This document shows, piece after piece, positions 1 through 8,890 of a stretch of 64,000 nt of DNA (position 1 is the first letter of the stretch; each line of letters opens with the position of its first letter). The DNA lies in assembly GCF_900103865.1 (NCBI RefSeq), contig NZ_FNII01000006.1, positions 1 through 64,000 of the forward strand, written 5' to 3'. A program made the translations under genes and the position numbers. The DNA comes from Vreelandella arcis (GTDB lineage: Bacteria > Pseudomonadota > Gammaproteobacteria > Pseudomonadales > Halomonadaceae). The notes beneath the pieces were generated by a model, which did no database searches, was not told where the DNA came from, and was given only the letters and a program-made list of their open reading frames with translations.

Positions 1-228
1 GGCCCGTTGCAGCACCACGGTACGAACTTGGCTGGCCAGAGAGTGACGGATACGCTGCGGGTCGCGCTGATCGACCAGATTATCCTCCAGTGCGTCAATG
101 ACACCGCTGTTGTCGAGCGCTTCGCGGAGCAGCAGAGCACCGCTATCACTGGTGGTGCGCTCACCGCTCATTTCGACGCGGATAGACCCGTTGCAGGAGG
201 GAGTCCAGGGAGATAAGATTTCACCCAT
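1..228 (-). CDS. IS1380-family transposase, N-terminal part (runs off left edge)
   Basis: The first 76 codons of a transposase read leftward from the ATG at 228 and leave the window in frame. The start MGEILSPWTPS and the stretch SGERTTSDSGALLLREALD are typical of the N-terminus of IS1380-family (Transposase_DDE_1) enzymes; the catalytic DDE residues would lie outside the window. No stop interrupts the visible part, so the element may be intact. The sequence between 229 and roughly 350 should hold the outer terminal repeat of the element; the stretch around 315-345 (ATGAATATCCCAGGCTAA) resembles such an end, but I cannot see the partner repeat. Family assignment is by recall, fairly sure. Confidence 0.75.
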   Translation of the reverse strand, partial: MGEILSPWTPSCNGSIRVEMSGERTTSDSGALLLREALDNSGVIDALEDNLVDQRDPQRIRHSLASQVRTVVLQRA

Positions 229-418
229 AGCGAATGGCCTCTTGGAATCGTGTTCTTGCAGGAACTGTATGATTCTATTGGAGTTTACCATTCGCTATCT
301 TCGTTTTCAGCACTCCCTCATGAATATCCCAGGCTAAATGCTGAGTTTTGAGCTGGCCTCCTTAAGATCGATTTGGCTAGGAAAAGCTTGATCGATTTCA
401 ACTTGGATCAATAGGTAT

Positions 419-450
419 AAGGGGCGTTGTTCCTCTTCATGACGCCCCTT
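419..450 (-). terminator. Hairpin downstream of the amidase gene
   Basis: Perfect 9-bp inverted repeat AAGGGGCGT / ACGCCCCTT with a 14-nt loop, 20 bp past the stop of the leftward amidase gene. It probably ends the leftward amidase/TRAP cluster. There is only a weak T tract after the stem on the minus strand, so factor-independent termination is likely but not certain. Confidence 0.5.
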
Positions 451-469
451 CTGCTCAATCGTGGCTACA

Positions 470-1891
470 TCACGCGGTGGGCGGCACCTGACCGAGAATG
501 TCTAAACCATTGCCCAGCCGCTTTTCGATAGCCTTGCCAATGGCCAATAATCTGGCATCTTGCCAAGGAGCGGCCATCACTTGCAGGCCGACGGGCATGT
601 TGGCGGCGTCCTTACCTATTGGCAGGGTAAGCGCACATAGCCCCATGAAGTTGGCCATAACGGTATTGCGCAACGCTTTCATGTTGGCCTTGGGATAGGC
701 GCCCTCAGGCTCCAAGCTCTCAAGTGTTGGCGGAGTGATGGCCACGGTAGGCGTCAGAATGGCATCTACATGGCGGAGTTGTTCACCGGCCGTGCGGGAG
801 AGCGCATCAATGACCTGACGACGACGAACGTATTCCCAACCGGGCATACCGTCGGCCGCGGCAATTCGAGCAGCAACATTGGGGTCTAGTGCCTCAATGG
901 CCTCTGGCAGTGAGGTATGCAGAAAAGCAGCGAGCTCTGCAGCGGCTACGCCACCTTGTTGGAAGAGCGTGAAAGCGTCGTCGGTGTTGGGCAACTCTAG
1001 GGTGATGACTCGCGCACCTGCGGCTTCTAGCTGCTTGATGGCGTCAGATACGGCCTCGGCGATACCTGGGCTGCAATCGTCCCAGAAGAAGGTCTCCGGA
1101 ACGCCGAATGTCAGATCGGCAAGGTTAGGCGTGGCGGGCACAGCACTTCCGCCAGGGTTTAAGCCAGGGTCGAGGGCGTCGAACGCAAACGCCAAATCAT
1201 CGACGCGGCGGGCCAATAGCCCAGGTGTATCCAACGTTGTCGACAGCGGTACGATCTGAGCAGTTGACCAGCGCCCCACGCTGGTCTTGAGGCCGGCGAC
1301 ACCGGTCATGCTAGCTGGCACGCGTACCGAACCGGCGGTGTCGGTACCGAAGGCTAGGGCCGTCGTACCGCTTGCTAGAGAAACGCCGGCACCGGAGCTC
1401 GAACCGCCCGGCGTGCGGTGTGCAACCGGATCCCAAGGGTTTCTAGGAGCGCCGTGGTGAGCATTGGTGCCCAGGCCACCAAAGGCAAACTCAACGGTGT
1501 GCGTCTTGCCCATGACAACGGGTAGCTGGTTAAGAAGGGTGCTGACCACCGGCCCAGGCGTTTCCCACTCGGGCGGCAGACGACGCGAGGAGCCAGCGTA
1601 GGTGGGCAGCCCGGGCACGGCGTAGATATCCTTGATCGATACAGGCATGCCCATCAGGCGGCCCGCATCACCACCTTGCTTCAGTAGGGCATCGGTTGCC
1701 TGGGCGAAGGCCATGGCGGCGTCTCCGTTCCAGGTCTTATAGGCATGATCCTGCTGCCCACGGGTGCGGTAGGCCTGGATGGCACTTTCCGTGAGATCAA
1801 CGGCGCTAAGGCTGCCGTCGCGGAGCCCCTGGTGTAAGGCGCGCAGCGGTTTTTGAAGTGGTGATGTCGTCATGGTGGCGTTCCTTGTCAT
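470..1891 (-). CDS. Amidase signature family hydrolase
   Basis: A 473-residue enzyme of the amidase signature (AS/GatA-like) family, which hydrolyses carboxamides to acid plus ammonia using a Ser-cisSer-Lys triad. Lys87 in SIKDIYAVPG, Ser164/165 in GGSSSGAG and the nucleophile Ser188 in DTAGSVR are all present, so it should be active. Length and order of motifs fit free-standing amidases (AtzE/GatA-like) rather than a tRNA amidotransferase subunit, as no GatB/C neighbour exists. The ATG overlaps the TAA of the upstream RidA gene by one base (TAATG), which points to translational coupling; a second ATG lies six codons in. Substrate is unknown; context suggests an amide or carbamoyl compound brought in by the adjacent TRAP system. 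Confidence 0.85.
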   Translation of the reverse strand: MTRNATMTTSPLQKPLRALHQGLRDGSLSAVDLTESAIQAYRTRGQQDHAYKTWNGDAAMAFAQATDALLKQGGDAGRLMGMPVSIKDIYAVPGLPTYAGSSRRLPPEWETPGPVVSTLLNQLPVVMGKTHTVEFAFGGLGTNAHHGAPRNPWDPVAHRTPGGSSSGAGVSLASGTTALAFGTDTAGSVRVPASMTGVAGLKTSVGRWSTAQIVPLSTTLDTPGLLARRVDDLAFAFDALDPGLNPGGSAVPATPNLADLTFGVPETFFWDDCSPGIAEAVSDAIKQLEAAGARVITLELPNTDDAFTLFQQGGVAAAELAAFLHTSLPEAIEALDPNVAARIAAADGMPGWEYVRRRQVIDALSRTAGEQLRHVDAILTPTVAITPPTLESLEPEGAYPKANMKALRNTVMANFMGLCALTLPIGKDAANMPVGLQVMAAPWQDARLLAIGKAIEKRLGNGLDILGQVPPTA

Positions 1892-2352
1892 TAGCGAATT
1901 TCGAAGATCGACTCTACCTCAACAGCGGCATTACCCGGCAGGGTGGCCACGCCGATGGCGGTGCGCGCATGACGACTGTTGTCGCCAAACAGGTCGATGA
2001 ACAGTTCCGAGGCACCGTTGATCACTAGGGGTACATCATGAAAACCGGGCGCAACATTGACGAATCCGTTCATTCTGACACAGCGTACGATGCGGTCCAT
2101 ATCGCCATCGACGGCATCATTTAGCGCTGCGAGCAGATTGTGGGCGCAGGCTTGGGCAGCCTGCTTGCCGGTTTCTAAATCGAACTCTGCGCCTACCTTG
2201 CCGGGGAAGAGGACATCGCCATGCAGCTCACAGATCTGACCGGCGAGGAACAGCTGATTGTCGAGCCGTGACCAAGGGCGAAAGGCACCGCGCGGCTCGG
2301 GGATGGGGGGCAAGGTGAGGCCACGTTCGGCCAGTGCATCTGCAAGTAGCAT
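1891..2352 (-). CDS. RidA family protein (YjgF/YER057c/UK114)
   Basis: A 153-residue RidA-like protein. RidA proteins hydrolyse reactive enamine/imine intermediates; many pathway-linked paralogues act as specific deaminases. The fold signatures are seen in FRPWSRLDNQLFLAGQI near the N-terminus and SRHARTAIGVATLPGNAAVEVE near the C-terminus, where the Arg of ARTAIG corresponds to the substrate-binding arginine of the family. The reading frame is open further upstream, but the family alignment and the position of the neighbouring stop favour the ATG at 2352 (MLLADALAERG). It sits between the M20 amidohydrolase (34 bp upstream) and the amidase (1-bp overlap), so the three are almost certainly cotranscribed. 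Confidence 0.85.
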   Translation of the reverse strand: MLLADALAERGLTLPPIPEPRGAFRPWSRLDNQLFLAGQICELHGDVLFPGKVGAEFDLETGKQAAQACAHNLLAALNDAVDGDMDRIVRCVRMNGFVNVAPGFHDVPLVINGASELFIDLFGDNSRHARTAIGVATLPGNAAVEVESIFEIR

Positions 2353-2386
2353 GTTTATTATCCTTGTGCGCTGATGGGGAAATGAA

Positions 2387-3643
2387 TTAACGGACCAGCA
2401 GAGTGCCGACGGCATCAGCCATTGCGCTGACTGCGACCTCGGCATCCTCGCGTTCGATATGCTCATCGGGATGATGGCTGATTCCTGATCGGCAAGGCAT
2501 GAACAGCATGGCGGTGGGGCATTGATGCGCTAAATGAATGGCGTCATGAAAGGCGCCCGACACCAACTGTGGGGCATCGGGGGCGTATTTCTTTACGCTG
2601 GCATCAAGCGTTTCAACCAACTGTTCGTCGAACTCTACCGGCGGCACACGCGAGCTGACGGTCAGCTCGACATTGCAACCGGACCATGTCTCGGCAGCGA
2701 GGCGTTGGAAGGCGTTATCCAGTGATGTCAGCACAGCTGCGCTGGGGTGACGGAGGTCGATACTGAACGTCGCTTGCTGAGGGATGGTATTGGTAGCGTT
2801 GGGTTCCAGTGCGAACTTGCCGATGGTGAATCGTACCGACTCGCCGTGTTCGGCCACCGCCTCACGAAATGCGGTGATCAGCTGATGAGCGCCCGTAAAT
2901 GCGTCTCGTCGTGCGTGCTCTGGTGTCGTACCTGCATGGTTGGCCTGGCCGTTTACCGCGATGCTGTACCAGTTAACTCCCTGAATGCCTTTCACAGCGC
3001 ACGCGGGTACTCCGAGCGATTCCAGCACCGGCCCCTGCTCGATATGAAGCTCAAGAAAGGCGTAGGGGATAAACGGATCAGGACGATAACTTACCTCGTG
3101 GGCGTCGAGCTGCGCTAAGCAAGTCGTCAGCGCATCGGCAAAGCGCACACCATCGTCGTCGACAGTGTCCAGAATGCTTGCCGCTTCACGCTGGCCTGCG
3201 AACCAAGAGGATCCCGATGCACCAGGTGCGAAGCGGGCGCCTTCTTCGTTGGTCCACGACACGACTTCTACCGGCCGCTGATGAGGCAAGTCACTTGCCT
3301 GAAGGGCACGAAGCACCGCCAGGCCAGCAAGCACGCCGAGTGTTCCGTCGTAGCTGCCGGCACTTGGCTGGCTATCGAGGTGGCTGCCGATCAATAGCGG
3401 CGGCAGGCTAGGATCCAGGCCCTCTCGGCGAAGGAAAACATTTCCCATGGCATCGTAGAACGCTTCGCAGCCCAATGTGCGGCCCTGGTCGACTAGCCAA
3501 CAGCGGGCACGGTTGTCATTCTCATCCAGTGCCAGGCGGCGAAGGCCTCGAGGCGTTAAAGCCCCGATCGTTGCCTGCTCGAGCATGTCGTACCAGAAGC
3601 GCTGGCCATCGACGCATTCGGCGAGAGATGTAGACGTGTTCAT
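2387..3643 (-). CDS. M20 family amidohydrolase (hydantoinase/carbamoylase or allantoate amidohydrolase type)
   Basis: A 418-residue metallo-amidohydrolase of the M20/M28 Zn-peptidase group that includes N-carbamoyl-L-amino-acid hydrolase, ureidopropionase and allantoate amidohydrolase. Visible metal-site motifs are GSHLDSQPSAGSYDGTLG (His/Asp ligands), the paired glutamates in TNEEGARF, HIEQGP (His ligand) and SGAFHDAIH near the C-terminus. These enzymes release ammonia and CO2 from N-carbamoyl groups. It is the first enzyme gene after the TRAP permease (25 bp apart), which suggests that the imported compound is its substrate. Which of the carbamoyl substrates it prefers cannot be read from sequence. 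Confidence 0.85.
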   Translation of the reverse strand: MNTSTSLAECVDGQRFWYDMLEQATIGALTPRGLRRLALDENDNRARCWLVDQGRTLGCEAFYDAMGNVFLRREGLDPSLPPLLIGSHLDSQPSAGSYDGTLGVLAGLAVLRALQASDLPHQRPVEVVSWTNEEGARFAPGASGSSWFAGQREAASILDTVDDDGVRFADALTTCLAQLDAHEVSYRPDPFIPYAFLELHIEQGPVLESLGVPACAVKGIQGVNWYSIAVNGQANHAGTTPEHARRDAFTGAHQLITAFREAVAEHGESVRFTIGKFALEPNATNTIPQQATFSIDLRHPSAAVLTSLDNAFQRLAAETWSGCNVELTVSSRVPPVEFDEQLVETLDASVKKYAPDAPQLVSGAFHDAIHLAHQCPTAMLFMPCRSGISHHPDEHIEREDAEVAVSAMADAVGTLLVR

Positions 3644-3668
3644 TATCTAATTCTCCTATGCAGGCCGC

Positions 3669-4943
3669 TCAGTAGATCAGCGACGGCAGCCAGGTGCTGA
3701 GCATTGGCACATAAGTGAGAATGATCAAGGCGATGAACATCATCAAGATCATCGGCAGACAGGCTTTAAAGACTTCCACCAGCGACATCTTGGAGATCGC
3801 CATGGCGACGAAGAGGTTGAGACCTACCGGCGGCGTGATCATGCCCACCGAGAAGTTCACCAGGGTGATGACACCGAAGTGCACGGAGTCGACGCCGACG
3901 CGACCGGCAATGGGCTCGAGCAGTGGCGAGAGGACGATAATGGCTGAGGCGCTGTCGAGAAAGAACCCTGCAATGATCATCACGACATTAAATAGCGCCA
4001 TTACCTGCACGGGTTCGTCCGTTAGCGATAGCACCTCATTAGCGAGTTGAGTGGGCGTACCGGTAATCGCCAACAGCCAGGAGAAGGCTGAAGCACCCGC
4101 AGTAATCAACAGCAGAGTCGCTGAAGTAAGACCTGAACTGCGCAACGTGCCTAACAGGTCCGGCAAGCTGATGGTGCGGTAGATAACCATACCTACGAAC
4201 AGACCATACATGCAGGCGACGGCGGCAGATTCGGTCGGGGTGAAAACGCCACTATAAATGCCGCCGAGCAGAATGAAGGGCAGCCCCAAACCCCAGGCAG
4301 CAGATCTGAATGCCCCCACTATTTCCTTAAGCGTAGGAAAGGGCTCGCGGGCGTATCCCTTGATTGAAGAATAGATGATGCAGTAGGCAATCAGCAGCGA
4401 GGCGATCAGGATGGCGGGGAGGAGACCAGCGGCGAATAGCTGTCCCACTGACGTGCCGGTAACAGAGCCATAAATGATCAGCGCGATACTTGGGGGCACG
4501 ATGGGCCCAAGGGTCCCGGCAGTGGCAATGAGGCCGATCGCGAAGCGCTTGTCGTAGCCAGCGGCGACCAGAGCGGGGAACATGATCGAGCCGATAGCGA
4601 CAACGGTGGCTGGACTAGAACCAGAAATGGACCCAAACAGCAGACAGGAGAGGACGGTGGCAGCAGCCAACCCACCCGGCACCCAACCCACGAGAGCCTT
4701 GGCGAGCTCGATAAGTCGCTCAGAGAGACCGCCAATGCGCATCAGTTCTGCCGCCAGGATGAAGAACGGGATCGCCATCAGCGAGAAATTGTTCATCCCG
4801 GTAAACATGCGCATTGGCACGATGACGGGATCTGTGCCGCCGAAAAACTGGATAGCAAGAAAGACCGCGAATGCCAATGCAGCAAAAATCGGCAGCCCTA
4901 ATAGCAGCACTGCAAAGAAGATGGGCAGAAGTGCTGTAATCAT
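3669..4943 (-). CDS. TRAP transporter large permease (DctM type)
   Basis: A 424-residue, very hydrophobic protein with about 12 membrane segments, the length and pattern of DctM, the ion-coupled transport subunit of TRAP carriers. Recognisable DctM stretches are LLGLPIFAALAF at the start, GSISGSSPATVVAIGSI, GTLGPIVPPSIALIIYG and the C-terminal TPPVGLNLFVA. The ATG at 4943 follows the small permease by 15 bp. It forms the inner-membrane complex with the small permease at 4959-5480 and accepts substrate from the binding protein at 5545-6549. The cluster of hydrolases downstream suggests an organic acid or carbamoylated amino acid as cargo. Confidence 0.93.
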   Translation of the reverse strand: MITALLPIFFAVLLLGLPIFAALAFAVFLAIQFFGGTDPVIVPMRMFTGMNNFSLMAIPFFILAAELMRIGGLSERLIELAKALVGWVPGGLAAATVLSCLLFGSISGSSPATVVAIGSIMFPALVAAGYDKRFAIGLIATAGTLGPIVPPSIALIIYGSVTGTSVGQLFAAGLLPAILIASLLIAYCIIYSSIKGYAREPFPTLKEIVGAFRSAAWGLGLPFILLGGIYSGVFTPTESAAVACMYGLFVGMVIYRTISLPDLLGTLRSSGLTSATLLLITAGASAFSWLLAITGTPTQLANEVLSLTDEPVQVMALFNVVMIIAGFFLDSASAIIVLSPLLEPIAGRVGVDSVHFGVITLVNFSVGMITPPVGLNLFVAMAISKMSLVEVFKACLPMILMMFIALIILTYVPMLSTWLPSLIY

Positions 4944-4958
4944 AACGAACTCCAGGCG

Positions 4959-5480
4959 TTAAACGAGCTTGTCTTTTGCAGCGGCAAGCTCTTCAGCGAG
5001 GCTAACCGGCGGTTTGGTCCAGGCTTCATGGATGACCCAAAGGTATCGGACGACCAGCAGCAGCCCCGATATGGCGATTGGCAGATAAAACCAGGCCATG
5101 GGTAAACGCAGGGCGGCAGTCAACTGACCTCTTCCCAACGTGCTGAAGAACAGCTGGAAACCGTAGAAGACCATGAAGCCAGCAAATGCGATCCCTAGCG
5201 CGGCCGCCGTGATATGAAGCCAGCGATTGACAGCAGGCGGCGCGAAGGCGTTAAGCACGTCGACAGATATGTGCGCGCCGTGGCGAACGCCCATGCTTGC
5301 GCCCACGAAACTCATGCAGATGATGGAGTAAATGACGACCTCCTCAACCCAGAATAGCGAGCTGTTGAAGCCGTAGCGATAGACCACTTGGACTGACGTA
5401 AGGATGGTGGCAATGGACATGAAGAGCACCATTGCCATGCTTTCCAAGCGGTCGAGCATCTTGTTAAGCGTTGCGAACAT
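4959..5480 (-). CDS. TRAP transporter small permease (DctQ type)
   Basis: A 173-residue protein with four predicted membrane helices, the size and topology of DctQ subunits. The motif FWVEEVVIYSIICMSFVGASMGVRHGAHISVDVL is split here as FWVEEVVIYSI and GVRHGAHISVDVL, the latter being the DctQ signature. I prefer the ATG at 5480 (MFATLNKML) over a start further upstream because family members begin about 15 residues before the first helix. It pairs with the large permease directly downstream. Confidence 0.88.
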   Translation of the reverse strand: MFATLNKMLDRLESMAMVLFMSIATILTSVQVVYRYGFNSSLFWVEEVVIYSIICMSFVGASMGVRHGAHISVDVLNAFAPPAVNRWLHITAAALGIAFAGFMVFYGFQLFFSTLGRGQLTAALRLPMAWFYLPIAISGLLLVVRYLWVIHEAWTKPPVSLAEELAAAKDKLV

Positions 5481-5516
5481 GGTTAGGCCATTCGTAGTAA
5501 AACGCGTGAATGAGAG

Positions 5517-5537
5517 AGGGCGCCACAAAGGCGCCCT
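5517..5537 (-). promoter_or_regulatory. Intergenic hairpin between TRAP binding-protein and permease genes
   Basis: Perfect 8-bp stem AGGGCGCC / GGCGCCCT with a 5-nt loop, placed right after the stop of the solute-binding protein gene. Such stems commonly protect or partially terminate the mRNA so that binding protein is made in excess over membrane subunits. No T tract follows, so it is more likely an mRNA-stabilising or attenuating element than a full terminator. Confidence 0.55.
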
Positions 5538-5544
5538 ACGAGTC

Positions 5545-6549
5545 TTAGTACTCGATGCCGACGACGTCGTAGACCTTGTGAAGCAACTCGGTCGTTACCA
5601 CGTCTTCGTACTCTTCATGGATCGGAATACTGGCTTCGACGAACGCTTCGCGAGCCTCGTCTGTAATCTCGTTGATCTCGATCTCACTTTCTTCTAGAGA
5701 GGCGAGTATGTCCTTTTCATCTTCTAGGGTGAGTTCTCGAGATGCAGTGCGACCACTTTCGAAGGCATCCAGCATGACTTCCTGAAGGTCTTCCGGGAGC
5801 GAATTCCACGAATCTGTATTCATCACGGCCGCATAGGCGTGGTAGGCATGACTGGTCAAGGACAGGTAATCCTGCACTTCATGGAAGCGCATGGTGTAAA
5901 TATTGGCCAGCGGGTTTTCTTGACCTGACACCACGCCTTGCTGCAGGCCGTTGTACACTTCTGTGAAGGCCATGGCCGTCGCATTGGCATCGAAGTGTTC
6001 GTAGGTGGAGATAATGATCGGGGCCTGCATGGTGCGCATGCGAATGGCCTCAAGGTCCTCGGGCGTCTCGATGGGGCGTTCATTGTTGGTCATGTGACGG
6101 AAACCGGCACCCCAGAAGTTCACCCCGTACATGTTTTGATCATCCAGGGTATCGAGAATCTCTCGGCCGACGTCACCGTCAAGAAGTTCGACCATGGTGT
6201 CGTAATCTGAAATGAGGAACGGCAAGTCGAGAATCTGTAAGCGCTCTTCAAAATTGCCGAGCGTGGCAGTCGGCGGTATCCCGATATCCACAAGGCCCAT
6301 CTGGATCTGCTCAATGATCTCGACATCGCCACCTACTTGGGCGGCGGGCAATACTTGTATGCTGATACGTCCGTCGGAGTTCTCCTCGACTTCTTCTTTA
6401 AAGCGTAAGGCAGCTTTACCGTTGGGAGTGTCTTCGATCAGGACGTGAGCGAACGTGAAGTTATACTCGGCAGCATTTGCCTGGCTCATCCCGAAAGTGG
6501 CGGCTGCTACGGCAGCAACCAGTGATGTTTTCATCAGCTTCTTATTCAT
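5545..6549 (-). CDS. TRAP transporter solute-binding protein (DctP family)
   Basis: A 334-residue periplasmic binding protein. Residues 1-26 form a Sec signal peptide (MNKKLMKTS, hydrophobic core, SQANA before AEYNF). The mature part has the DctP features FAHVLIEDTPNGKAALRF near the start and the central region RMRTMQAPIII, whose arginine normally contacts a substrate carboxylate. This implies an anionic ligand with a carboxyl group, compatible with an N-carbamoyl or amide-bearing amino acid. It heads the transporter part of the leftward cluster and is followed by a hairpin before the permease genes. Confidence 0.92.
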   Translation of the reverse strand: MNKKLMKTSLVAAVAAATFGMSQANAAEYNFTFAHVLIEDTPNGKAALRFKEEVEENSDGRISIQVLPAAQVGGDVEIIEQIQMGLVDIGIPPTATLGNFEERLQILDLPFLISDYDTMVELLDGDVGREILDTLDDQNMYGVNFWGAGFRHMTNNERPIETPEDLEAIRMRTMQAPIIISTYEHFDANATAMAFTEVYNGLQQGVVSGQENPLANIYTMRFHEVQDYLSLTSHAYHAYAAVMNTDSWNSLPEDLQEVMLDAFESGRTASRELTLEDEKDILASLEESEIEINEITDEAREAFVEASIPIHEEYEDVVTTELLHKVYDVVGIEY

Positions 6550-6617
6550 GTCGTACCTCTAGAGGTCGTTGGGTGTGTCCATTACTACATGGCTTGCAGA
6601 CCTGACAATGCGCGATG

Positions 6618-7637
6618 TTAGGCGTTATGTGTCGCCGCATCCGCGCTAGTCAGGGTTTTCAAACTCACCTCAATCGACCCATTGGGGGATGAGGCAAGCA
6701 GAACGGAGAGTGCCAATCGGGCTTTCCGAGCACTGATATCCTGTAGGGGTATTGCACCTGCGGACACGAGGTCGCAGAGGCTGCCTTCAAATTCGTAAAC
6801 GGCTTCTATGGGCCCTACGTGGCAACTGCTGACAATCACCACGGGTATACCTTGCGAAACTACCCGAGCGATTGGCGAGCGCCAGTCAGGAGGCACATGA
6901 CCTCGCCCCAAAGCGTCGATGATCAGGCCATGGCTACCATGGTTGATAACCGTTTCGATGAGGTCGTTAGAGGCCCCGAGGTAGGCGGGCAGTATGTCCA
7001 CTCGCGGTAGCGTCTTCTCAAGCGTCGCACTGATAGGGTTCGGACGGACTGGCGTGGTGGCCAGGAGTATTCGAGTGCCGTCGATGTAACCGAGGGGACC
7101 TGTTTCCGGAGCAGCGAAGCCCGCCAACTGGAAGGTATTGACCTTACGCACTTGCCTGGCGGCAAAAATTGTCTGGTTAAATAACACTAGGGCGCCAAGC
7201 CCTTGCGCCTGAGGTGAAGCTGCCAACTTGATGGCATCGGCGATATTGCGAAAAGCATCTGTGCCCGGTTCGTGGGGGGCGCGCTGAGATCCGGTAATGA
7301 CGACGGGGACTTTGTCGGAAAGGGTTATATCCAGGAAAAAAGCCGTTTCTTCCAAGGTATCCGTGCCGTGCGTGATCACTATGCCCATTACCTCAGGGGA
7401 CTCAGAAAGCGCCTGACATTGGGCACGCAGCATCATCAAGTCATCCAAAGTGATGGCATTACTTGATTTTTGAAGCACTGATTTCACTTCGACTTGAACC
7501 GTCAGTCGCTCAGGCAAAGCGACTTGCGACAGTAAGGACTCACCTTTGAGAGCACCTGAACGATGGCGGCCCGAGTCAGTTTGGCCGCTGGCAATGGTGC
7601 CGCCTGTGGTTAGAACCATTATCTTCGGTGTTGTCAT
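6618..7637 (-). CDS. Asparaginase family protein (type I/II L-asparaginase fold)
   Basis: A 339-residue asparaginase/glutaminase-like enzyme that splits a side-chain amide to acid and ammonia. Both catalytic threonine motifs are there: LTTGGTIASG at residues 9-18 and HGTDTLEETAFF. There is no signal peptide, so it is cytoplasmic. ATG codons at 7655 and 7637 are both possible; the latter gives the normal family N-terminus MTTPKIMVLTTGG. It is the first gene of the leftward cluster, 68 bp upstream of the TRAP binding protein, and lies divergent from the GntR regulator, which likely controls it. Confidence 0.85.
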   Translation of the reverse strand: MTTPKIMVLTTGGTIASGQTDSGRHRSGALKGESLLSQVALPERLTVQVEVKSVLQKSSNAITLDDLMMLRAQCQALSESPEVMGIVITHGTDTLEETAFFLDITLSDKVPVVITGSQRAPHEPGTDAFRNIADAIKLAASPQAQGLGALVLFNQTIFAARQVRKVNTFQLAGFAAPETGPLGYIDGTRILLATTPVRPNPISATLEKTLPRVDILPAYLGASNDLIETVINHGSHGLIIDALGRGHVPPDWRSPIARVVSQGIPVVIVSSCHVGPIEAVYEFEGSLCDLVSAGAIPLQDISARKARLALSVLLASSPNGSIEVSLKTLTSADAATHNA

Positions 7638-7662
7638 TATGACGCCCAATATCATCACATGG

Positions 7663-7679
7663 CAGACATCTGATGTCTG
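7663..7679. promoter_or_regulatory. Palindrome in the asparaginase/GntR divergent promoter region
   Basis: Perfect inverted repeat CAGACAT-CTG-ATGTCTG directly upstream of the asparaginase start and about 180 bp before the GntR gene. Short palindromes with 7-bp arms in a divergent promoter are typical operators of FadR-subfamily GntR repressors. Assignment to the neighbouring regulator is inference. Confidence 0.5.
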
Positions 7680-7857
7680 ATATCATGATAATGACTCTAG
7701 TCAAAGATTCAGCACTCTTGCAAGCTATACTGATCAACGTTCTTATCTTTACGGTCTCAAAGAAGCGTCAAGACATGCTTGATTTTTACCGCAATGGCAC
7801 GCCAGCTAATTGTTTCATTTGATAAAATTTAGAAAGACTGACAAAGCGAGAAAATAC

Positions 7858-8589
7858 ATGAGTCTGAAACCCCATCTCGCCGAGAGATCCTTCTCAAGCG
7901 AACCCTTCGGCGGTTCCATGGAGCGCAGTTCCGTCGCTATGCAGATTCTTGAGCGGATCAAGGCGGCTTTGATTCGTGGTGAACTAAAACCAGGTGACTA
8001 CCTGCCCTCGGAAAACGAACTCACCCACACTCTGGGCATTGGCAAGTCGAGTGTGCGCGAGGCCATTAAGATGCTGCAGGCGATTGGTGTCGTTGAAGTT
8101 CGCCGCGGCCAGGGCACCATGATCCGTCGAGATCCGGGTGACCCGATTGTGGATCCCATGGCATTCGGGATGATCCTTGCGCGGGGGATGACGCGTGATG
8201 TGATGGAGTTCCGCCTGATGTTTGAGCCAGCCTACACCCTTCAGGCAATGCACAACGCCACGCCAGCGGATCACTCGCGTATCTGCCAAACGATCAATGA
8301 GTTGGAAGCCGCAATCTTGAACAATGAACAAACTGCTCATCATGACGTGGCGTTTCATCGTGCGATCTTGCACGCGACCCACAATCCAATGACCATTCGG
8401 GTGGGAGAGACGCTGATTCAATTGATCGAAGCCGCTCTGGAAACATCGATGCAGACATTGCCTGAAGTGGCCTTGAGGGATCATAAAGCGATATATGCGG
8501 CTTTTAAGGCAGGTGATGCTGCAGGCGTGCAAACTGCAATCGATATGAGCAGTAAAAGCTGGGAAACCAACCTCACCTATGTTGATTAG
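7858..8589 (+). CDS. GntR family transcriptional regulator, FadR subfamily (FCD domain)
   Basis: About 243 residues if started at the ATG at 7858 (MSLKPHLAERSF); an upstream in-frame start at 7810 is less likely. Residues around 25-90 form the GntR winged helix (LKPGDYLPSENELTHTLGIGKSSVREAIKML, split by me as LKPGDYLPSEN and GKSSVREAIKMLQAIGVVE), followed by RRGQGTMI. The C-terminal half is an all-helical FCD ligand domain (FRLMFEPAYTLQA, DVAFHRAILHATHNPM) with the metal-binding Asp/His pattern. It is divergent from the asparaginase-TRAP-carbamoylase cluster and presumably senses its substrate. Confidence 0.88.
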   Translation: MSLKPHLAERSFSSEPFGGSMERSSVAMQILERIKAALIRGELKPGDYLPSENELTHTLGIGKSSVREAIKMLQAIGVVEVRRGQGTMIRRDPGDPIVDPMAFGMILARGMTRDVMEFRLMFEPAYTLQAMHNATPADHSRICQTINELEAAILNNEQTAHHDVAFHRAILHATHNPMTIRVGETLIQLIEAALETSMQTLPEVALRDHKAIYAAFKAGDAAGVQTAIDMSSKSWETNLTYVD

Positions 8590-8890
8590 ATGTTTGATCC
8601 TGCAAAGAAGTTGTTGAAAACATCCTAAAATATTTGAGGTACTTCAAGCCGTCCGACAGGGATGCGGCTTGACAGCGATTCATCGGATTAAGCAGACCTC
8701 GCGCCGAGCACCCTATCTGAGCGAATTGACGCGGGATAGCGAACGTCGATAGGGCAGCGGTGCCCACGAACGCGACCGGGAGGAATCCGCACAGGAGGCA
8801 CCGGGAGGGCGACCCATTCGGGTAAGCATCGATGAGCTCTTTCAGACGCACGAAGACAGCCTCGATCTCTTCCTAAGTGCCTATTCAAAA
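8590..8890. other. No gene recognised; probable decayed insertion-sequence DNA
   Basis: About 300 bp between the GntR gene and the IS630 remnant. Both strands carry only short frames without family resemblance or ribosome binding sites. Its position next to a transposase fragment makes it likely leftover mobile DNA, but I see no direct homology to support that. Confidence 0.3.

Noticed and set aside
8573..8851. 92-codon minus-strand frame overlapping the GntR end
   Set aside because: It overlaps the end of a certain gene and shows no conserved motif.
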